64,000 bases of DNA from NCBI RefSeq assembly GCF_003025615.1, contig NZ_PYMJ01000001.1, positions 372,001 through 436,000 on the forward strand, in the 5' to 3' direction. This stretch comes from Photobacterium frigidiphilum (GTDB lineage Bacteria; Pseudomonadota; Gammaproteobacteria; Enterobacterales; Vibrionaceae). The position numbers were made by a program, and so were the translations under genes. A model generated the notes under the pieces. It ran no database searches. It had not been told where the DNA came from and saw only the letters and a program-made list of their open reading frames with translations. Positions 38,558 through 49,105 of this stretch are shown here, piece by piece. The stretch's first letter is position 1. Each line of letters begins with the position of its first letter.

Positions 38558-39748
38558 TTAAATATAATTAAATAAATTCAGGTCTTTTGTTTTCGCAAAC
38601 GCTTGCTGTGATGCTTGCAGCGCCGTCATATTTTGGTTCAACTCAATCACTGCTGTAGCGTAATCAAGATCTTCTAATGTGCCGCGTGCTTCATTCATTA
38701 CAATTTTAAAATCTTGGTGCATATCTTCTTGGCGATCTAACGTTTGCAGCCGAGTACCCACTTCAGATCTTGCTCGGTTAATATGCTTAAACCCTTGTGC
38801 TAATTCTTCCGCAACCTGATGCAGCTCCGCTGTTGCTGACGCGTCAGAGACATCGCTGTCTGATAGCTCGATACCTCGCTTAAAAGCATCAAAGACACTG
38901 ACATTCTCTTGTCTGTTTAACGAGATACTATCGCCATTTTTTATTTCCCCTTTAAGATCAATCTGTAAGGTATTCCATTGAATACCTTTATGAGGATCAA
39001 AAGGTGCAGTGCTAACTAACGCCCCATCTTGATATAGTTCATATGACGTACTACCCGACGATGTTGAAAAATCGACACGGTATTTTGATTGATCGGCATC
39101 ATTGCCATTTTGGGCTTGCGAAAGCAGTAATAACGAACCACTTTCTAGCGCGTAATCAGGCTGGTAGTCGCCAAAGGGGTTCGCAACTTCAAGAAAAAGT
39201 TTGTCACCTGCATCATTGATTGGCACATCAACCGACGGAGAAATTTTTGCCATTCGTTGATAACTATCACCGACATAAGCTACCTCGCCATTGTTATCAC
39301 GGAAAAAAGGCTGTTGACTATATTGCGTACCCGCGAAGACATAGTTGCCAGATTCATCACGCGTGTTAACCACATTCATAAATGAATCAAATGCCCCCTG
39401 CATATCTTGCTTATGCGCCACACGATCATCGCCAGATAATGAACCGTTCACCATCATCATGGATCTACGTTTAGCATCATCAAGTAGATTCTCGACTTCA
39501 GTGATTGCCGCTTCTTCATTATTTAGGCGATTTCTTGCCATGGTAATGCTTTTTACTGATTGGTCGATCTGGGTGTTTTGCTGATCAAAATTCTGGATAT
39601 AGATAGACGCAACAGGATCATCCCCCGCCGTTAATAAGCGCTTACCAGAAGCTAATTGCTGCTGGTTTTCTTGCACTTTTATTTGCTGGCGATTCATATC
39701 ATTAGATACAGAGTTATAATGATGGAAATTGGCAATACGACTAATCAT
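38558..39748 (-). CDS. flgL: FlgL, hook-filament junction protein 3
   Basis: Joins hook and filament together with FlgK. It has 396 residues with flagellin-like ends: ISRIANFHHYNSVSNDMNRQQIKVQENQQQLASGKRL (quoted in part) and ALQASQQAFAKTKDLNLFNYI. It lies 12 bp after flgK; the two share the flgK promoter. Confidence 0.95.
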   Translation of the reverse strand: MISRIANFHHYNSVSNDMNRQQIKVQENQQQLASGKRLLTAGDDPVASIYIQNFDQQNTQIDQSVKSITMARNRLNNEEAAITEVENLLDDAKRRSMMMVNGSLSGDDRVAHKQDMQGAFDSFMNVVNTRDESGNYVFAGTQYSQQPFFRDNNGEVAYVGDSYQRMAKISPSVDVPINDAGDKLFLEVANPFGDYQPDYALESGSLLLLSQAQNGNDADQSKYRVDFSTSSGSTSYELYQDGALVSTAPFDPHKGIQWNTLQIDLKGEIKNGDSISLNRQENVSVFDAFKRGIELSDSDVSDASATAELHQVAEELAQGFKHINRARSEVGTRLQTLDRQEDMHQDFKIVMNEARGTLEDLDYATAVIELNQNMTALQASQQAFAKTKDLNLFNYI

Positions 39749-39760
39749 GGCTGTTCGTTC

Positions 39761-41641
39761 CTATCGTATATTTAACAAAGTATCGAAGGTTTCAGTCGCA
39801 ACAGACATGATGCGAGACGACGCCATATACGCTTGTTGAAATTTCATCATATTGGCAGCTTCCTCATCCATGTTTACGCCAGCAATTTCAGCCACTCGGC
39901 CTTGGGCGGCATCTTTTTCAACTAAACCCACTTCTTTTAATCGGGAAGCCGATGCTTTTTGTACACCCATTTCAGTATTCAGCCCTTCATACACATCAAT
40001 CACACTAGAACGTCCGTCGTTCATGATTTTCTGATCTTGAAGATCTTGCATTTTAATAAGGTTGCCATTGTCGCCATCAGATGCATTAAGGTTGACAGCA
40101 AAAACATCTCCCCCCACCGCACCTGACGATAAGGTAAAACGTGTCCCCCCCACATTTACCTCACCACTAGGTGGGTATACTTGTGGAGCCTGCAAAATAT
40201 TGCCTTTCATATCGAGTACGGCAAACTGGCTTGCATCAGGCGACACGGCAACCTGAAACTCATTTGGGCCGCCCGCTGCGTTAATTGCTAAATCTGCATT
40301 GCCGTTCACTTTAGTCGCAGAGCTTAAAAAATTTTGAGCGGCAATTTTTGCCGGATCATCCAATAATGCTTTAATGTTACCCGCACCATCGCGGGTTGGG
40401 CGAATAGCAATACGCTCACCAATGCCTATCGGTGAATCCATCTGAATACGTAATCCATCAACAGAAAATGCTGCTGGGTTTCCGCTGGGTACAACGCTCA
40501 GACGTGATCCATCAGGTGAAGTTAACGTGTGTTGGCTACCATCAAACGTGAGCCCATATTCGCCCACTTTTAGCTGGTTAATATCTTCAATATACACTTT
40601 TAAATCAGCAGTCGATCCAGCTGGAACACGAGCACGTGCGGCGGCAGATGCAGGGTCATTCACATCATGAAATAGGTTGCCACCTACATCACCGTTTAAA
40701 TCTAACCCTTGCGATTGCAATTCATTAACCGAATCAGAGAAACCGATAGCAATACGCCCCATTTCATCCATCGCTTGTGACAGGGTTTCATCACGATATT
40801 GAAATAAAGCTGCCAGCTTGCCGCCAATATCGTCGTTACGAATCGGTTTTAAAGCTTTGCCCTCAACAATCGCTAACTGGGTTTGCTGTGGATCGGGCTT
40901 ACCATTGATCATCCGTAATTCGCTAGATTCAGTACCCGATACCAAGGTATGCCCACTGCCAATCATGACGTTGAAGGTTTCATTATTTTTTGGGGCTACC
41001 GTCACTTTGGTGTATTGGGATAACTCATTAATCAAGTTTTGATGGCGATCCATCAGGTCATTATCAGCCCCTGAAGCTGGCGTTTTAATGAGTGCTTTGT
41101 GCACTTCTACCAGTTCACGACCAATGTCATTCACCCGATTTAATGCGCCTGACAGCACTTCATTCGTTTCATTTTTTTGCTTCGCTAATGTGCCGTAACT
41201 GTCATTTAATCCCGATGCCACCAGCTTGGCTTTTTCTATCACAACTTTACGTGAACCCAGATCATTCGGGCTATCGGCCATCGCTTTTACTGCGTCATAC
41301 CACTGATTCATATCTTCAGGGATTTTCTTAGAACTGTTGGCTAGCATATTATCTAGTCGCCCTAATTGCCCTTCTCGTTCAGTTGCATAACTTAAATTCG
41401 TAGTGGTTATATTTAATTCATTAGTGGCAAACTGATCGTAGCCACGGCGAACTTCTGCCGCATGCACACCCGTACCATGTTGGCTACCGCCCGACCAAAT
41501 AGGATCATTGGTTTGCTGCACCACAGACTGACGGCTATACCCTTCGGTATTAACATTATTAATGTTATGGCTGGTCGTATTGAGCTGTCGTTGTGCAGTC
41601 AATAAACCTTGAGAGCCCATATTGAGCAAATCAAATGCCAT
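39761..41641 (-). CDS. flgK: FlgK, hook-filament junction protein 1
   Basis: First of the two junction proteins. It has 626 residues with the N-terminal rod/hook motif SQGLLTAQRQLNTTSHNINNVNTEGYSRQ (quoted in part) and C-terminal VNMDEEAANMMKFQQAYMASSRIM. GGAGG ribosome binding site. A sigma-54 type promoter lies 47 bp upstream. Confidence 0.97.
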   Translation of the reverse strand: MAFDLLNMGSQGLLTAQRQLNTTSHNINNVNTEGYSRQSVVQQTNDPIWSGGSQHGTGVHAAEVRRGYDQFATNELNITTTNLSYATEREGQLGRLDNMLANSSKKIPEDMNQWYDAVKAMADSPNDLGSRKVVIEKAKLVASGLNDSYGTLAKQKNETNEVLSGALNRVNDIGRELVEVHKALIKTPASGADNDLMDRHQNLINELSQYTKVTVAPKNNETFNVMIGSGHTLVSGTESSELRMINGKPDPQQTQLAIVEGKALKPIRNDDIGGKLAALFQYRDETLSQAMDEMGRIAIGFSDSVNELQSQGLDLNGDVGGNLFHDVNDPASAAARARVPAGSTADLKVYIEDINQLKVGEYGLTFDGSQHTLTSPDGSRLSVVPSGNPAAFSVDGLRIQMDSPIGIGERIAIRPTRDGAGNIKALLDDPAKIAAQNFLSSATKVNGNADLAINAAGGPNEFQVAVSPDASQFAVLDMKGNILQAPQVYPPSGEVNVGGTRFTLSSGAVGGDVFAVNLNASDGDNGNLIKMQDLQDQKIMNDGRSSVIDVYEGLNTEMGVQKASASRLKEVGLVEKDAAQGRVAEIAGVNMDEEAANMMKFQQAYMASSRIMSVATETFDTLLNIR

Positions 41642-41687
41642 TACGCCTCCAGTTAGTCATAAAATTCATATAATTAACAAAGTTAAA

Positions 41688-41703
41688 TGCAATATTTGTT
41701 CCA
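41688..41703 (-). promoter_or_regulatory. Sigma-54 type promoter of flgKL
   Basis: Leftward TGGAACAAATATTGCA with correct GG-N10-GC spacing and a full TTGCA. It lies about 47 bp before flgK in the 178-bp gap after flgJ. Confidence 0.78.
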
Positions 41704-41773
41704 ACTTTAAAATTAAAGTAACTTACTGATTTTATTTGTTTTTTAATAGATTAAGCAAAAGGAGGGAAAGAAG

Positions 41774-41789
41774 AGGCAAAGGCTTGCCT
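41774..41789 (-). terminator. Weak hairpin after flgJ
   Basis: AGGCAA/TTGCCT stem of 6 bp with a 4-nt loop, followed leftward by a pyrimidine-rich stretch. It lies 31 bp after the flgJ stop. It may be a weak terminator before the flgK promoter. Confidence 0.35.
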
Positions 41790-41819
41790 GATAAGAGTTT
41801 AAAGAAGTGGCTATTCGTA

Positions 41820-42773
41820 TTACTTCATCAACGACTTTACGGTATCCATCACACTCAATACTTTTTCAGTGTATTTTGGATCCGTCGCGTAACCGGCATT
41901 ATGAATATTACGAATAAATTGTGATGGCTCTTTCGGGTTTTCAAGTGCTTTAGAATAACGCGGGTTATCATTTAAAAAGCGCACATAATCATTAAAGCTG
42001 TCTTGGTAGTTATCATAAGAACGGAACGCGGCTTTTTCTTGCACTGCAATACCATTATGAAATTCGAGTGTATTGGTTGCGACTTTATTACCAGACCAAC
42101 GGGGATCGGCTTTAATATTAAAAAGGTTATTACTTGAACCAACTGCATTTTTTATCACTTTTTTACCCCAGCCGGTCTCTAATGCCGCTTGCGCAATTAA
42201 CACGGAAGGATCGGTGCCAATCGCATTGGCTGCCTTTTCAGCATACGGACGCATGCGAGTAACAAAATCTTTTGGCGTATCGAAGGTTTCAACCGAACGC
42301 GCCATTGGCGGCTTGGCTGTATTCAATGTACTTGCTTGCATGGCTTTTAATGCATCATCTGTCGCTTGGTTAATAACCTGTTGATCAGGCTGGTGGCTGT
42401 TCGGGTTAACAGGCAAGCGTAATGTTGTATCGTTCATGACTGTGCGAATCGCATTTTCAGAATCTTTATCTTCTTCACTACCGAGTTGCTGAACAATAAG
42501 ATCAGCAAGCCCTAACGACCCTGTCGAACTTAACTCGCTGGCCAGTTGCTCGTCATGCATTTGTTCAAAGAATTTTGAATTACTATTGCTGGTTAAATCA
42601 GATTCAAACGCTTCATTCGCCTGACGCATCGATTTAAAGAGCATCTGAGTAAAAATAGCCTCAAACTGCTGAGCAGCAGCACGCAACGATCCGCTTTCAT
42701 CGTCGCCAATGCCCGCTCTAAGGCGTTCAAGGCTAGATATATCATGTACAAAACCAGGATCGATGCTTTTCAT
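41820..42773 (-). CDS. flgJ: FlgJ, rod scaffold with peptidoglycan hydrolase domain
   Basis: Rod-capping protein that also opens the peptidoglycan. It has 317 residues. The N-terminal rod domain (about 25-100: LRAAAQQFEAIFTQMLFKSMRQA) is followed by a C-terminal glucosaminidase-type domain (about 165-317: ALETGWGKKVIKNAVGSSNNLFNIKADPRW, quoted in part), with the catalytic Glu probably in ALETGWG. It lies in the order flgI-flgJ. Confidence 0.96.
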   Translation of the reverse strand: MKSIDPGFVHDISSLERLRAGIGDDESGSLRAAAQQFEAIFTQMLFKSMRQANEAFESDLTSNSNSKFFEQMHDEQLASELSSTGSLGLADLIVQQLGSEEDKDSENAIRTVMNDTTLRLPVNPNSHQPDQQVINQATDDALKAMQASTLNTAKPPMARSVETFDTPKDFVTRMRPYAEKAANAIGTDPSVLIAQAALETGWGKKVIKNAVGSSNNLFNIKADPRWSGNKVATNTLEFHNGIAVQEKAAFRSYDNYQDSFNDYVRFLNDNPRYSKALENPKEPSQFIRNIHNAGYATDPKYTEKVLSVMDTVKSLMK

Positions 42774-42858
42774 TGTATGAGCTCTTTACCGTAAATTCAG
42801 TGTAACGACGAGTTACATTAGCTTGATATCAGGGTGCTTAAAGTATCCTGAGAGAAAG

Positions 42859-43950
42859 TTAAATAATAATTAGCTGCCCTTCAATCGCACCCGCTTGTTT
42901 TAACGCTTGTAAGATCGCCATTAAATCTGATGGTGCAGCCCCAACCTGGTTTACTGCACGTACTAATTCATCAAGTGTAATACCCGGTTCAAATTTGAAC
43001 ATGCGTGAGTCTTTCTCTGTAACGTCAATTTCAGAGTTAGGTACAACAACCGTTTCCCCCCCTGAAAAAGGTGCAGGCTGGCTCACTTGGTAATTCTCTT
43101 TGATTGAAACCGTCATACCACCGTGCGTAATCGCCGCTGGTTTTAATTTCACATTCTGACCAATCACAATGGTGCCAGTACGAGAATTAACGATGATTTT
43201 TGCCGCCCCGACAGCAGGGTCAAATTCGATATTCTCTACGGTAGCAAGGAAAGCAACACGTTGACTCACATCTCTGGGCGCGCGTACTCGTACAGAGGTT
43301 GCATCGATCGCAGCTGCCATTTCAGGGCCAAGAAATTCATTCACAGAATCAGCCATACGCTGTGCTGTCGAAAAGTCTGAATCAAATAAGTTAAAGGTAA
43401 GAAAATCACCTCGCCCAAAAGGGTTCGGGACTTCTTGTTCAACCATAGCACCATTACTAATGCGCCCTACGGTTGGAATGTTACCGACGAGCTTTGAGCC
43501 ATCCGCCCCAGTTACACTGAAGCCGCCCACCACTAAACTGCCTTGTGCTATCGCATAAACTTTACCGTCTAAACCCTTTAAAAAAGTTTGCAATAACGTA
43601 CCACCACGCAAACTTTTCGCAGAACCAATAGACGAAACAGTGATATCAATTTTTTGACCTTGCTTTGTAAACGCGGGCAATGTGGCATTAACCGCAACCG
43701 CAGCAACATTTTTTGTTTTGGGTTTAGTACCTGCAGGTAATTGGATACCAAAGTTTTGCAACATGGCATTAAAGCTTTGGTCAGTAAATGGCGTTGTTTC
43801 ACCCGTACCAGGCAAACCAACAACTAGGCCATAACCCACTAATTGGTTACTACGTACCCCAGCGACTTCTGAGACATCTTTAATTCGGGCTGCTTGCAGT
43901 GGCAACGCTAGCAGTAGCATAAGGCTGATACAACAGGTACGTAATTTCAC
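42859..43950 (-). CDS. flgI: FlgI, P-ring protein
   Basis: Periplasmic ring around the rod in the peptidoglycan layer. It has 363 residues with a signal peptide (1 to about 20, [12 protein letters not shown]), then the conserved [24 protein letters not shown] and the end [28 protein letters not shown] (quoted in part). It lies 67 bp after flgH. A T-ring (MotXY) probably sits under it in this family. Confidence 0.97.
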   Translation of the reverse strand: MKLRTCCISLMLLLALPLQAARIKDVSEVAGVRSNQLVGYGLVVGLPGTGETTPFTDQSFNAMLQNFGIQLPAGTKPKTKNVAAVAVNATLPAFTKQGQKIDITVSSIGSAKSLRGGTLLQTFLKGLDGKVYAIAQGSLVVGGFSVTGADGSKLVGNIPTVGRISNGAMVEQEVPNPFGRGDFLTFNLFDSDFSTAQRMADSVNEFLGPEMAAAIDATSVRVRAPRDVSQRVAFLATVENIEFDPAVGAAKIIVNSRTGTIVIGQNVKLKPAAITHGGMTVSIKENYQVSQPAPFSGGETVVVPNSEIDVTEKDSRMFKFEPGITLDELVRAVNQVGAAPSDLMAILQALKQAGAIEGQLIII

Positions 43951-44017
43951 TCTACTGCTCCGGGTTACTCATTAATCAAAAACGGGGGATTTATTATTTT
44001 CACTGTATATATGTCAT

Positions 44018-44788
44018 TTACAAACTGACATTAAAGAAATTGGCTAGCCAGCCTTGTTCTTGCACATCTTGGCGATCGCCCGTGCCTGAATATTGAATGC
44101 GGGCATTGGTAATACGTGTCGATTCAATGGTATTTTCTTGGCTAATATCATCAGGACGAATCGTGCCACTAACACGAATATATTCATCCCCCGTATTCAA
44201 GGTTAACCATTTTTCACCCCGTACCATCAGGTTACCGTTAGCAAGCACATCAATGACTTCAACTGAAATCGAGCCTTTAATACTGTTGCTTTGATCCGCA
44301 GAGGTGGTTCCAGAAAATTTATTGGCATTTGCGACTTCATACGATAAATCACGATCACCAATGGTAAGCGGCTTACCACCAAGTACTAATGGATCCATCG
44401 ATAAATCGGTCGACTTATCCAAATCTGAACTCGCACTTTTTTTAGCTTGTGTCTTCTCTTCCAGCATCACAGTCACAATGTCACCGATACCACGAGGTTT
44501 AGTGTCATCATATAAATCTTGTGCTTGTATCGAGCTAAATAGTGACCCCGTTGCTGTTGCATAATGCTCTGGTTTTGCTTGAGGACGAATAGAGTTCCAT
44601 GCAGGATCGCCAGCTTGTGGATCTTCCCGGCGACGCAACATATCAATTAAGCCTGAATCTTGCTCTGTCGAACCTTCAACCGCATCGACTGTTGTGGTGG
44701 CTTTCTCTATATCGGATGGAACCAAGTCTGGATCCATTGCACAGCCGCTCAATAAAAGAATGACAATACCAGCAAGTACCTTTTTCAT
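44018..44788 (-). CDS. flgH: FlgH, L-ring lipoprotein
   Basis: Outer-membrane ring of the basal body. It has 256 residues with lipobox LLSG-C (Cys16), then [30 protein letters not shown] and [25 protein letters not shown] (quoted in part), characteristic of FlgH. Lies between flgG and flgI. Confidence 0.97.
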   Translation of the reverse strand: MKKVLAGIVILLLSGCAMDPDLVPSDIEKATTTVDAVEGSTEQDSGLIDMLRRREDPQAGDPAWNSIRPQAKPEHYATATGSLFSSIQAQDLYDDTKPRGIGDIVTVMLEEKTQAKKSASSDLDKSTDLSMDPLVLGGKPLTIGDRDLSYEVANANKFSGTTSADQSNSIKGSISVEVIDVLANGNLMVRGEKWLTLNTGDEYIRVSGTIRPDDISQENTIESTRITNARIQYSGTGDRQDVQEQGWLANFFNVSL

Positions 44789-44805
44789 TGTTAACTTACT
44801 TCCCG

Positions 44806-45594
44806 TTATAGCTGTTGGTTTACGTAGCTCAACATCTGATCAACGGTTGAAATTACTTTAGAGTTCATTTCATATACGCGCTGAGCTTCTATCATGTTGA
44901 CCAATTCTTCTGTTACGTTAACGTTCGATGTTTCTAGCATCGATTGACGAACAGCCCCTAGACCATCAAGACCCGGCACACCTTCTTGGGCATCGCCACT
45001 CGCGCCCGTTGGTAAGAATAAGTTCTGACCAATAGGCTCTAAACCGCCTGGATTAATAAAACCAACCGTTGTTAACTGACCCAGTACTTGATTTTCTTGC
45101 TGCCCACGAATACGCGCAGATACTTCGCCATCATTGCCCACGGTAATACCGACAGCATCTTCTGGGATAGCGATCTCTGGTTGCACCACATAGCCAGAAC
45201 CCGTCGTTACCATTTGACCATCACCGTTAATGGTAAATTGACCATTACGGGTATAGCCAATATTGCCATCGGGCAGTAAAATCTGGAAGAAGCCTTCACC
45301 CTCGATCATCATATCCATCGAGTTATTGGTGGTTTGCGTATTACCCTGCGTAAACACTTTTTGGGTTGCGACAACTTTAGAACCAGCACCCAGCATTAAA
45401 CCCGACGGTAATTCCGTATCTTGAGAAGATTGACCACCTGGTTGGTTAATATTTTGATAAAAAAGATCTTCAAATACAGCACGACTTTTCTTAAAACCAA
45501 TGGTTGAGGCGTTAGCCAGGTTGTTTGAAATGGTTGATATATTTGTCTGTTGAGCGTCAAGACCGGTTTTACTTACCCATAAAGCTGGATGCAT
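44806..45594 (-). CDS. flgG: FlgG, distal rod protein
   Basis: Distal rod subunit. It has 262 residues with the N-terminal motif [34 protein letters not shown] (quoted in part) and C-terminal [25 protein letters not shown]. It lies 20 bp after flgF. Confidence 0.97.
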   Translation of the reverse strand: MHPALWVSKTGLDAQQTNISTISNNLANASTIGFKKSRAVFEDLFYQNINQPGGQSSQDTELPSGLMLGAGSKVVATQKVFTQGNTQTTNNSMDMMIEGEGFFQILLPDGNIGYTRNGQFTINGDGQMVTTGSGYVVQPEIAIPEDAVGITVGNDGEVSARIRGQQENQVLGQLTTVGFINPGGLEPIGQNLFLPTGASGDAQEGVPGLDGLGAVRQSMLETSNVNVTEELVNMIEAQRVYEMNSKVISTVDQMLSYVNQQL

Positions 45595-45614
45595 GTTAAT
45601 TACCTTTTATTGGA

Positions 45615-46364
45615 TTAGCCTAAACGCACTAGTGAGGAAGATGCTTGATCCATTTCTTCTGCTGTTTTCATTATTTTCACTTGCATTTCAAAATGGCGCT
45701 GCAAATCAATCATACTTGTCATTTCACCAACAGCATTGACGTTACTGCCTTCTAACGCCCCTTTTAGCAAGGTTACGCCAGCATCAGCATCGTACGTTTC
45801 TCCTGGTGTTTTCGACTTAAATAAACCGTTAACATCTTTGAATAAATCACGGTTATCAGGGCGAACTAGCTTTAATCGATCAACAATTTCCATCGCATCT
45901 GGCGGTGCACCTTGTGGTAATACAGAGATAGTACCGTCGTTACCAACTTGAATTTTACTAATCGGGAGAGGGATGAAAATTGGACCGCCATTTTCACCTA
46001 ACATTAAATTACCGTTGCTGTTTTGCAGCATACCAGTTTCATCAATTTTGAGATGACCCGCACGGGTATAAGCTTCTTGACCAGAGGCGTCAAGCACAGC
46101 AAGCCAACCATCACCTTCTACTGCAACATCAAGATCACGACCTGTCGTCATCACTGAACCTTGAGAGAAATCTTGTCCGGGGCGCTCTGTCATGGCAAAA
46201 ACACGAGACGGTAAACCTTCACCATACGCTTGCATACTGCGCGCTTGTTCCAAGTCAGCTCGGAAACCGGTCGTTCTTACGTTGGCGAGGTTGTTGGCAT
46301 GTGTTTGCATACCATACATATCTTGCTTTGCACCACTCATAGCTAAATAAAGCGCACGATCCAT
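45615..46364 (-). CDS. flgF: FlgF, proximal rod protein
   Basis: Proximal rod subunit. It has 249 residues with AMSGAKQDMYGMQTHANNLANVRTTGFR at the start (quoted in part) and EMTSMIDLQRHFEMQVKIM near the end. GGGAGAG ribosome binding site. A near-perfect sigma-54 site lies about 33 bp upstream, and a hairpin sits between it and flgE, so flgF seems to begin a separate unit flgFGHIJ. Confidence 0.96.
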   Translation of the reverse strand: MDRALYLAMSGAKQDMYGMQTHANNLANVRTTGFRADLEQARSMQAYGEGLPSRVFAMTERPGQDFSQGSVMTTGRDLDVAVEGDGWLAVLDASGQEAYTRAGHLKIDETGMLQNSNGNLMLGENGGPIFIPLPISKIQVGNDGTISVLPQGAPPDAMEIVDRLKLVRPDNRDLFKDVNGLFKSKTPGETYDADAGVTLLKGALEGSNVNAVGEMTSMIDLQRHFEMQVKIMKTAEEMDQASSSLVRLG

Positions 46365-46396
46365 TATTGCTCTCCCATCTCATCTGAATGACTTAA

Positions 46397-46412
46397 AGCA
46401 ATAAGTGTGCCA
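46397..46412 (-). promoter_or_regulatory. Sigma-54 type promoter of flgF
   Basis: Leftward TGGCACACTTATTGCT: perfect -24 half, TTGCT -12 half, correct spacing, about 33 bp before flgF. It is the best match in the window. Confidence 0.87.
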
Positions 46413-46514
46413 ATGCAATAAATTAACTATAAATCAATACGTTAGATTATAAACAAAAGACATTTGAGAATAGTGTGGGAATGAAAAGACGTTTTTTTGG
46501 CAGGTTAAGACAAA

Positions 46515-46543
46515 TATTGCCGCTTAAAAGGCAAGCGGCAATA
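46515..46543 (-). terminator. Hairpin after flgE, partial terminator
   Basis: TATTGCCGCTT and AAGCGGCAATA form an 11-bp perfect stem with a 7-nt loop, 31 bp after flgE. Only a short T-run follows leftward, so readthrough into flgF is likely. Confidence 0.6.
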
Positions 46544-46574
46544 AAGCTGATACAGATTGGCTAAAGAAAGAATC

Positions 46575-47882
46575 TTATCGAATCTGTAGAATAGTTTGTT
46601 GTAGCTGGTTATCGACTTCTAACGCTCGTGAGTTAGCTTGGAAGTTACGTTGCGCAGTAATTAGATCAACCAGCTCTTGTGTCATATCGATGTTTGACTG
46701 CTCAAGCGTACCGCTTTTCACTGAACCAAATGCGCCTTGGCTTGCTTCACCCCAAATAGCAGCACCAGAATCTTGACCCGTTGCCCATTGGGTGCCACCT
46801 TTCGAGACTAACCCTTGCTCATTCGCAACACGTACCATACCAACACGGCCTAGTGTGACGTTTTCGCCATTACTGTACGTACCAACGATTGACCCTTTGG
46901 CATCAATATCAACCTTTGACAAATAACCGGTTGTCGCGCCATTTTCACTGAACTTACGAATTTCAAACGGTGCAGCATACTGCGTTGGCGAATCAAAATT
47001 CATGGTTAATGTTTGGGTATCATCTGCACCATTTAGATCAAGACCAGCTCCACCTTCTCCTAATGCTTCAGATACAATTGGCTGCCCATTATTGATTTGA
47101 GCAACAGAGCCATCATTATTGAAATCAAGCGTACTACCTTGGTGCCCATTCGTAGCCGTTGTACCACCGTTAGTGATATTAATCGGTTTTTCACCTGTTG
47201 CATCTGTGCCTGTATAATAAACAGACCAACGGTTCGGCGCTGAGTTATCTTTTACGTAATACGTCGATAACTTGTATGGCTGCCCCAATGAATCGTACAT
47301 ACTGACAGACGTTGATTTATCGTAGCTATTACTGTCATTAAAATCGAACAATGTCGCATCTTTTGCGTCAGCAGAAGCTGGTAGATTCACCCCAATATCA
47401 ATATTGGTTGATGCGCGAGGTTGACCGAACTGATCAGGTATTTTCATCGCTTGTGGTTCATAAGACGTTACTTGATCAGTTTCTTGATCAACACCATAAC
47501 CCAATAAATACTGGCCTTCTGAGTTAACGATTTGATTGTCTTTATTTAGATGGAACGCACCGTTACGACTCAGGGTATTATTCTGTGGTTGCAGCTTATC
47601 GTCAGTAATAGCAAAGAAGCCGCTGCCTGAAATACGCAGATCCATCGGGTTATTGGTATAAATACTCGACCCTTCATGAAATTGTTGGGCAACAACCGAC
47701 GTTTGTACACCACCACCCGTTGTGGTTTTAGCATTAGAAAAGATCGAACTTGAATATACATCACCAAATTCAGCACGAGATTCTTTAAATCCGTAGGTAT
47801 TGGCGTTCGCAATGTTGTTACTTGTGGTGTTTAGGTCTTTTTGAGACGCGCCGATACCACTAAGCGAAATATTGAATCCCAT
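46575..47882 (-). CDS. flgE: FlgE, hook protein
   Basis: Subunit of the flexible hook. It has 435 residues with the N-terminal motif SGIGASQKDLNTTSNNIANANTYGFKESRAEFGDVY (quoted in part), hook domains with VSMYDSLGQPYKLSTYYVK and C-terminal IDMTQELVDLITAQRNFQANSRALE. It lies 69 bp after flgD. Confidence 0.97.
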   Translation of the reverse strand: MGFNISLSGIGASQKDLNTTSNNIANANTYGFKESRAEFGDVYSSSIFSNAKTTTGGGVQTSVVAQQFHEGSSIYTNNPMDLRISGSGFFAITDDKLQPQNNTLSRNGAFHLNKDNQIVNSEGQYLLGYGVDQETDQVTSYEPQAMKIPDQFGQPRASTNIDIGVNLPASADAKDATLFDFNDSNSYDKSTSVSMYDSLGQPYKLSTYYVKDNSAPNRWSVYYTGTDATGEKPINITNGGTTATNGHQGSTLDFNNDGSVAQINNGQPIVSEALGEGGAGLDLNGADDTQTLTMNFDSPTQYAAPFEIRKFSENGATTGYLSKVDIDAKGSIVGTYSNGENVTLGRVGMVRVANEQGLVSKGGTQWATGQDSGAAIWGEASQGAFGSVKSGTLEQSNIDMTQELVDLITAQRNFQANSRALEVDNQLQQTILQIR

Positions 47883-47951
47883 ATTATGACTCTCCTAATA
47901 CTTGTGCATTAATTTCGCATTAATTTGTTTATTCTATGTGCTGTTAACAGC

Positions 47952-48668
47952 TTATGCCTTACCAACTTCAAGCACTTCTGCCAGCTTGAATGGTGAATTG
48001 TGACCCGCTAGGTTCAACATAACGTTACCGTCACCATTACCCAGTAATACACTGTTAACATTGGCATAAGTAGATACTTCAAAATCACGGTTTTCACCGC
48101 CCACCATACCTGACGCTTTCACTTGGTAGCGGCCTTCAGGCAATGGTTTGCCTTCTTCATCAGTACCATCCCATTCTAGGCGGTGTTCGCCAGGAGGTTT
48201 TGCGCCAAGGTCGAAGGTTTTGATTAGCTGCCCTTGCTCGTTTTCAATGCGTACCATCATGTTATCAAGAGCTTGTGGTAGCTTGACCATCCCGGTGATG
48301 CCACCTTCTGCTTTTTTCACACCAGTCGCACCAGGAATTAATACATCACGCCCCACAAGCGATGAAGCTTGCAGTGCTTGGCTTGATGTCATGGCTGAAT
48401 TCAAGCTACCAAATTGTTCATTCATTTGGTTGATGCCATCTACCGTTGCAAACGATGCCATTTGGGCAATCATCTGATCGTTGCCAACCGGTTTAAACGG
48501 ATCTTGCTGGGCAAGCTGTTTTGTCAGTAACGATAAAAAGTCATCTTGTTTTAATTCATTTTGACCCGTTACTTTGGATTGCGTTTCTTGTAGCTTTTTC
48601 TCTTGCATTCCCTTGAGTTGATCAAGGTAAGACAAGTTGCTTTGACCTGCGCCTGTAATACCAGCCAT
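47952..48668 (-). CDS. flgD: FlgD, hook-capping protein
   Basis: Scaffold for hook assembly, discarded later. It has 238 residues with LKQDDFLSLLTKQLAQQDPFKPVGNDQMIAQMASFATVDGINQMN (quoted in part) and a C-terminal Ig-like FlgD domain (LEWDGTDEEGKPLPEGRYQVKASG). It lies 17 bp after flgC. Confidence 0.97.
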   Translation of the reverse strand: MAGITGAGQSNLSYLDQLKGMQEKKLQETQSKVTGQNELKQDDFLSLLTKQLAQQDPFKPVGNDQMIAQMASFATVDGINQMNEQFGSLNSAMTSSQALQASSLVGRDVLIPGATGVKKAEGGITGMVKLPQALDNMMVRIENEQGQLIKTFDLGAKPPGEHRLEWDGTDEEGKPLPEGRYQVKASGMVGGENRDFEVSTYANVNSVLLGNGDGNVMLNLAGHNSPFKLAEVLEVGKA

Positions 48669-48685
48669 AACAGTGACTCCTTACC

Positions 48686-49102
48686 TTATTTACCCATCTG
48701 CAATGTGCTCATTAGCATCTGCTTACTGGCATCAGCTACTTGCACGTTACTTTGATAAGAACGCGACGCTGAAATCATGTTTGCCATTTCTTCCATAACG
48801 TTAACATTCGGCTTATAAATATAGCCTTCATCATTCGCTAATGGATGCTGCGGGTTGTATTCCGCACGTAATGGCTTCTGGCTTTCAACAATACCTTTAA
48901 CCTGAACAGGCACACTTTCAGCACGCTGATAGCTTGCACTGTTTAATGCCGCGGCAAAAATTGGATGACGCGCTTTATAGGTTTCTTCTGCAGAACTACT
49001 GACGCTATTGGCGTTAGCAAGGTTACTTGAGGTGGTATTCAAACGGACTGATTCTGCGCTCATCGCAGATCCGGTTACATTAAATACATTAAATAAACTC
49101 AT
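48686..49102 (-). CDS. flgC: FlgC, proximal rod protein
   Basis: Rod subunit. It has 138 residues with FNVTGSAMSAESVRLNTTSSNLANANSV at the start (quoted in part) and NVNVMEEMANMISASRSYQSNVQVADASKQ at the end. It lies 3 bp after flgB. Confidence 0.97.
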   Translation of the reverse strand: MSLFNVFNVTGSAMSAESVRLNTTSSNLANANSVSSSAEETYKARHPIFAAALNSASYQRAESVPVQVKGIVESQKPLRAEYNPQHPLANDEGYIYKPNVNVMEEMANMISASRSYQSNVQVADASKQMLMSTLQMGK

Positions 49103-49105
49103 TTA

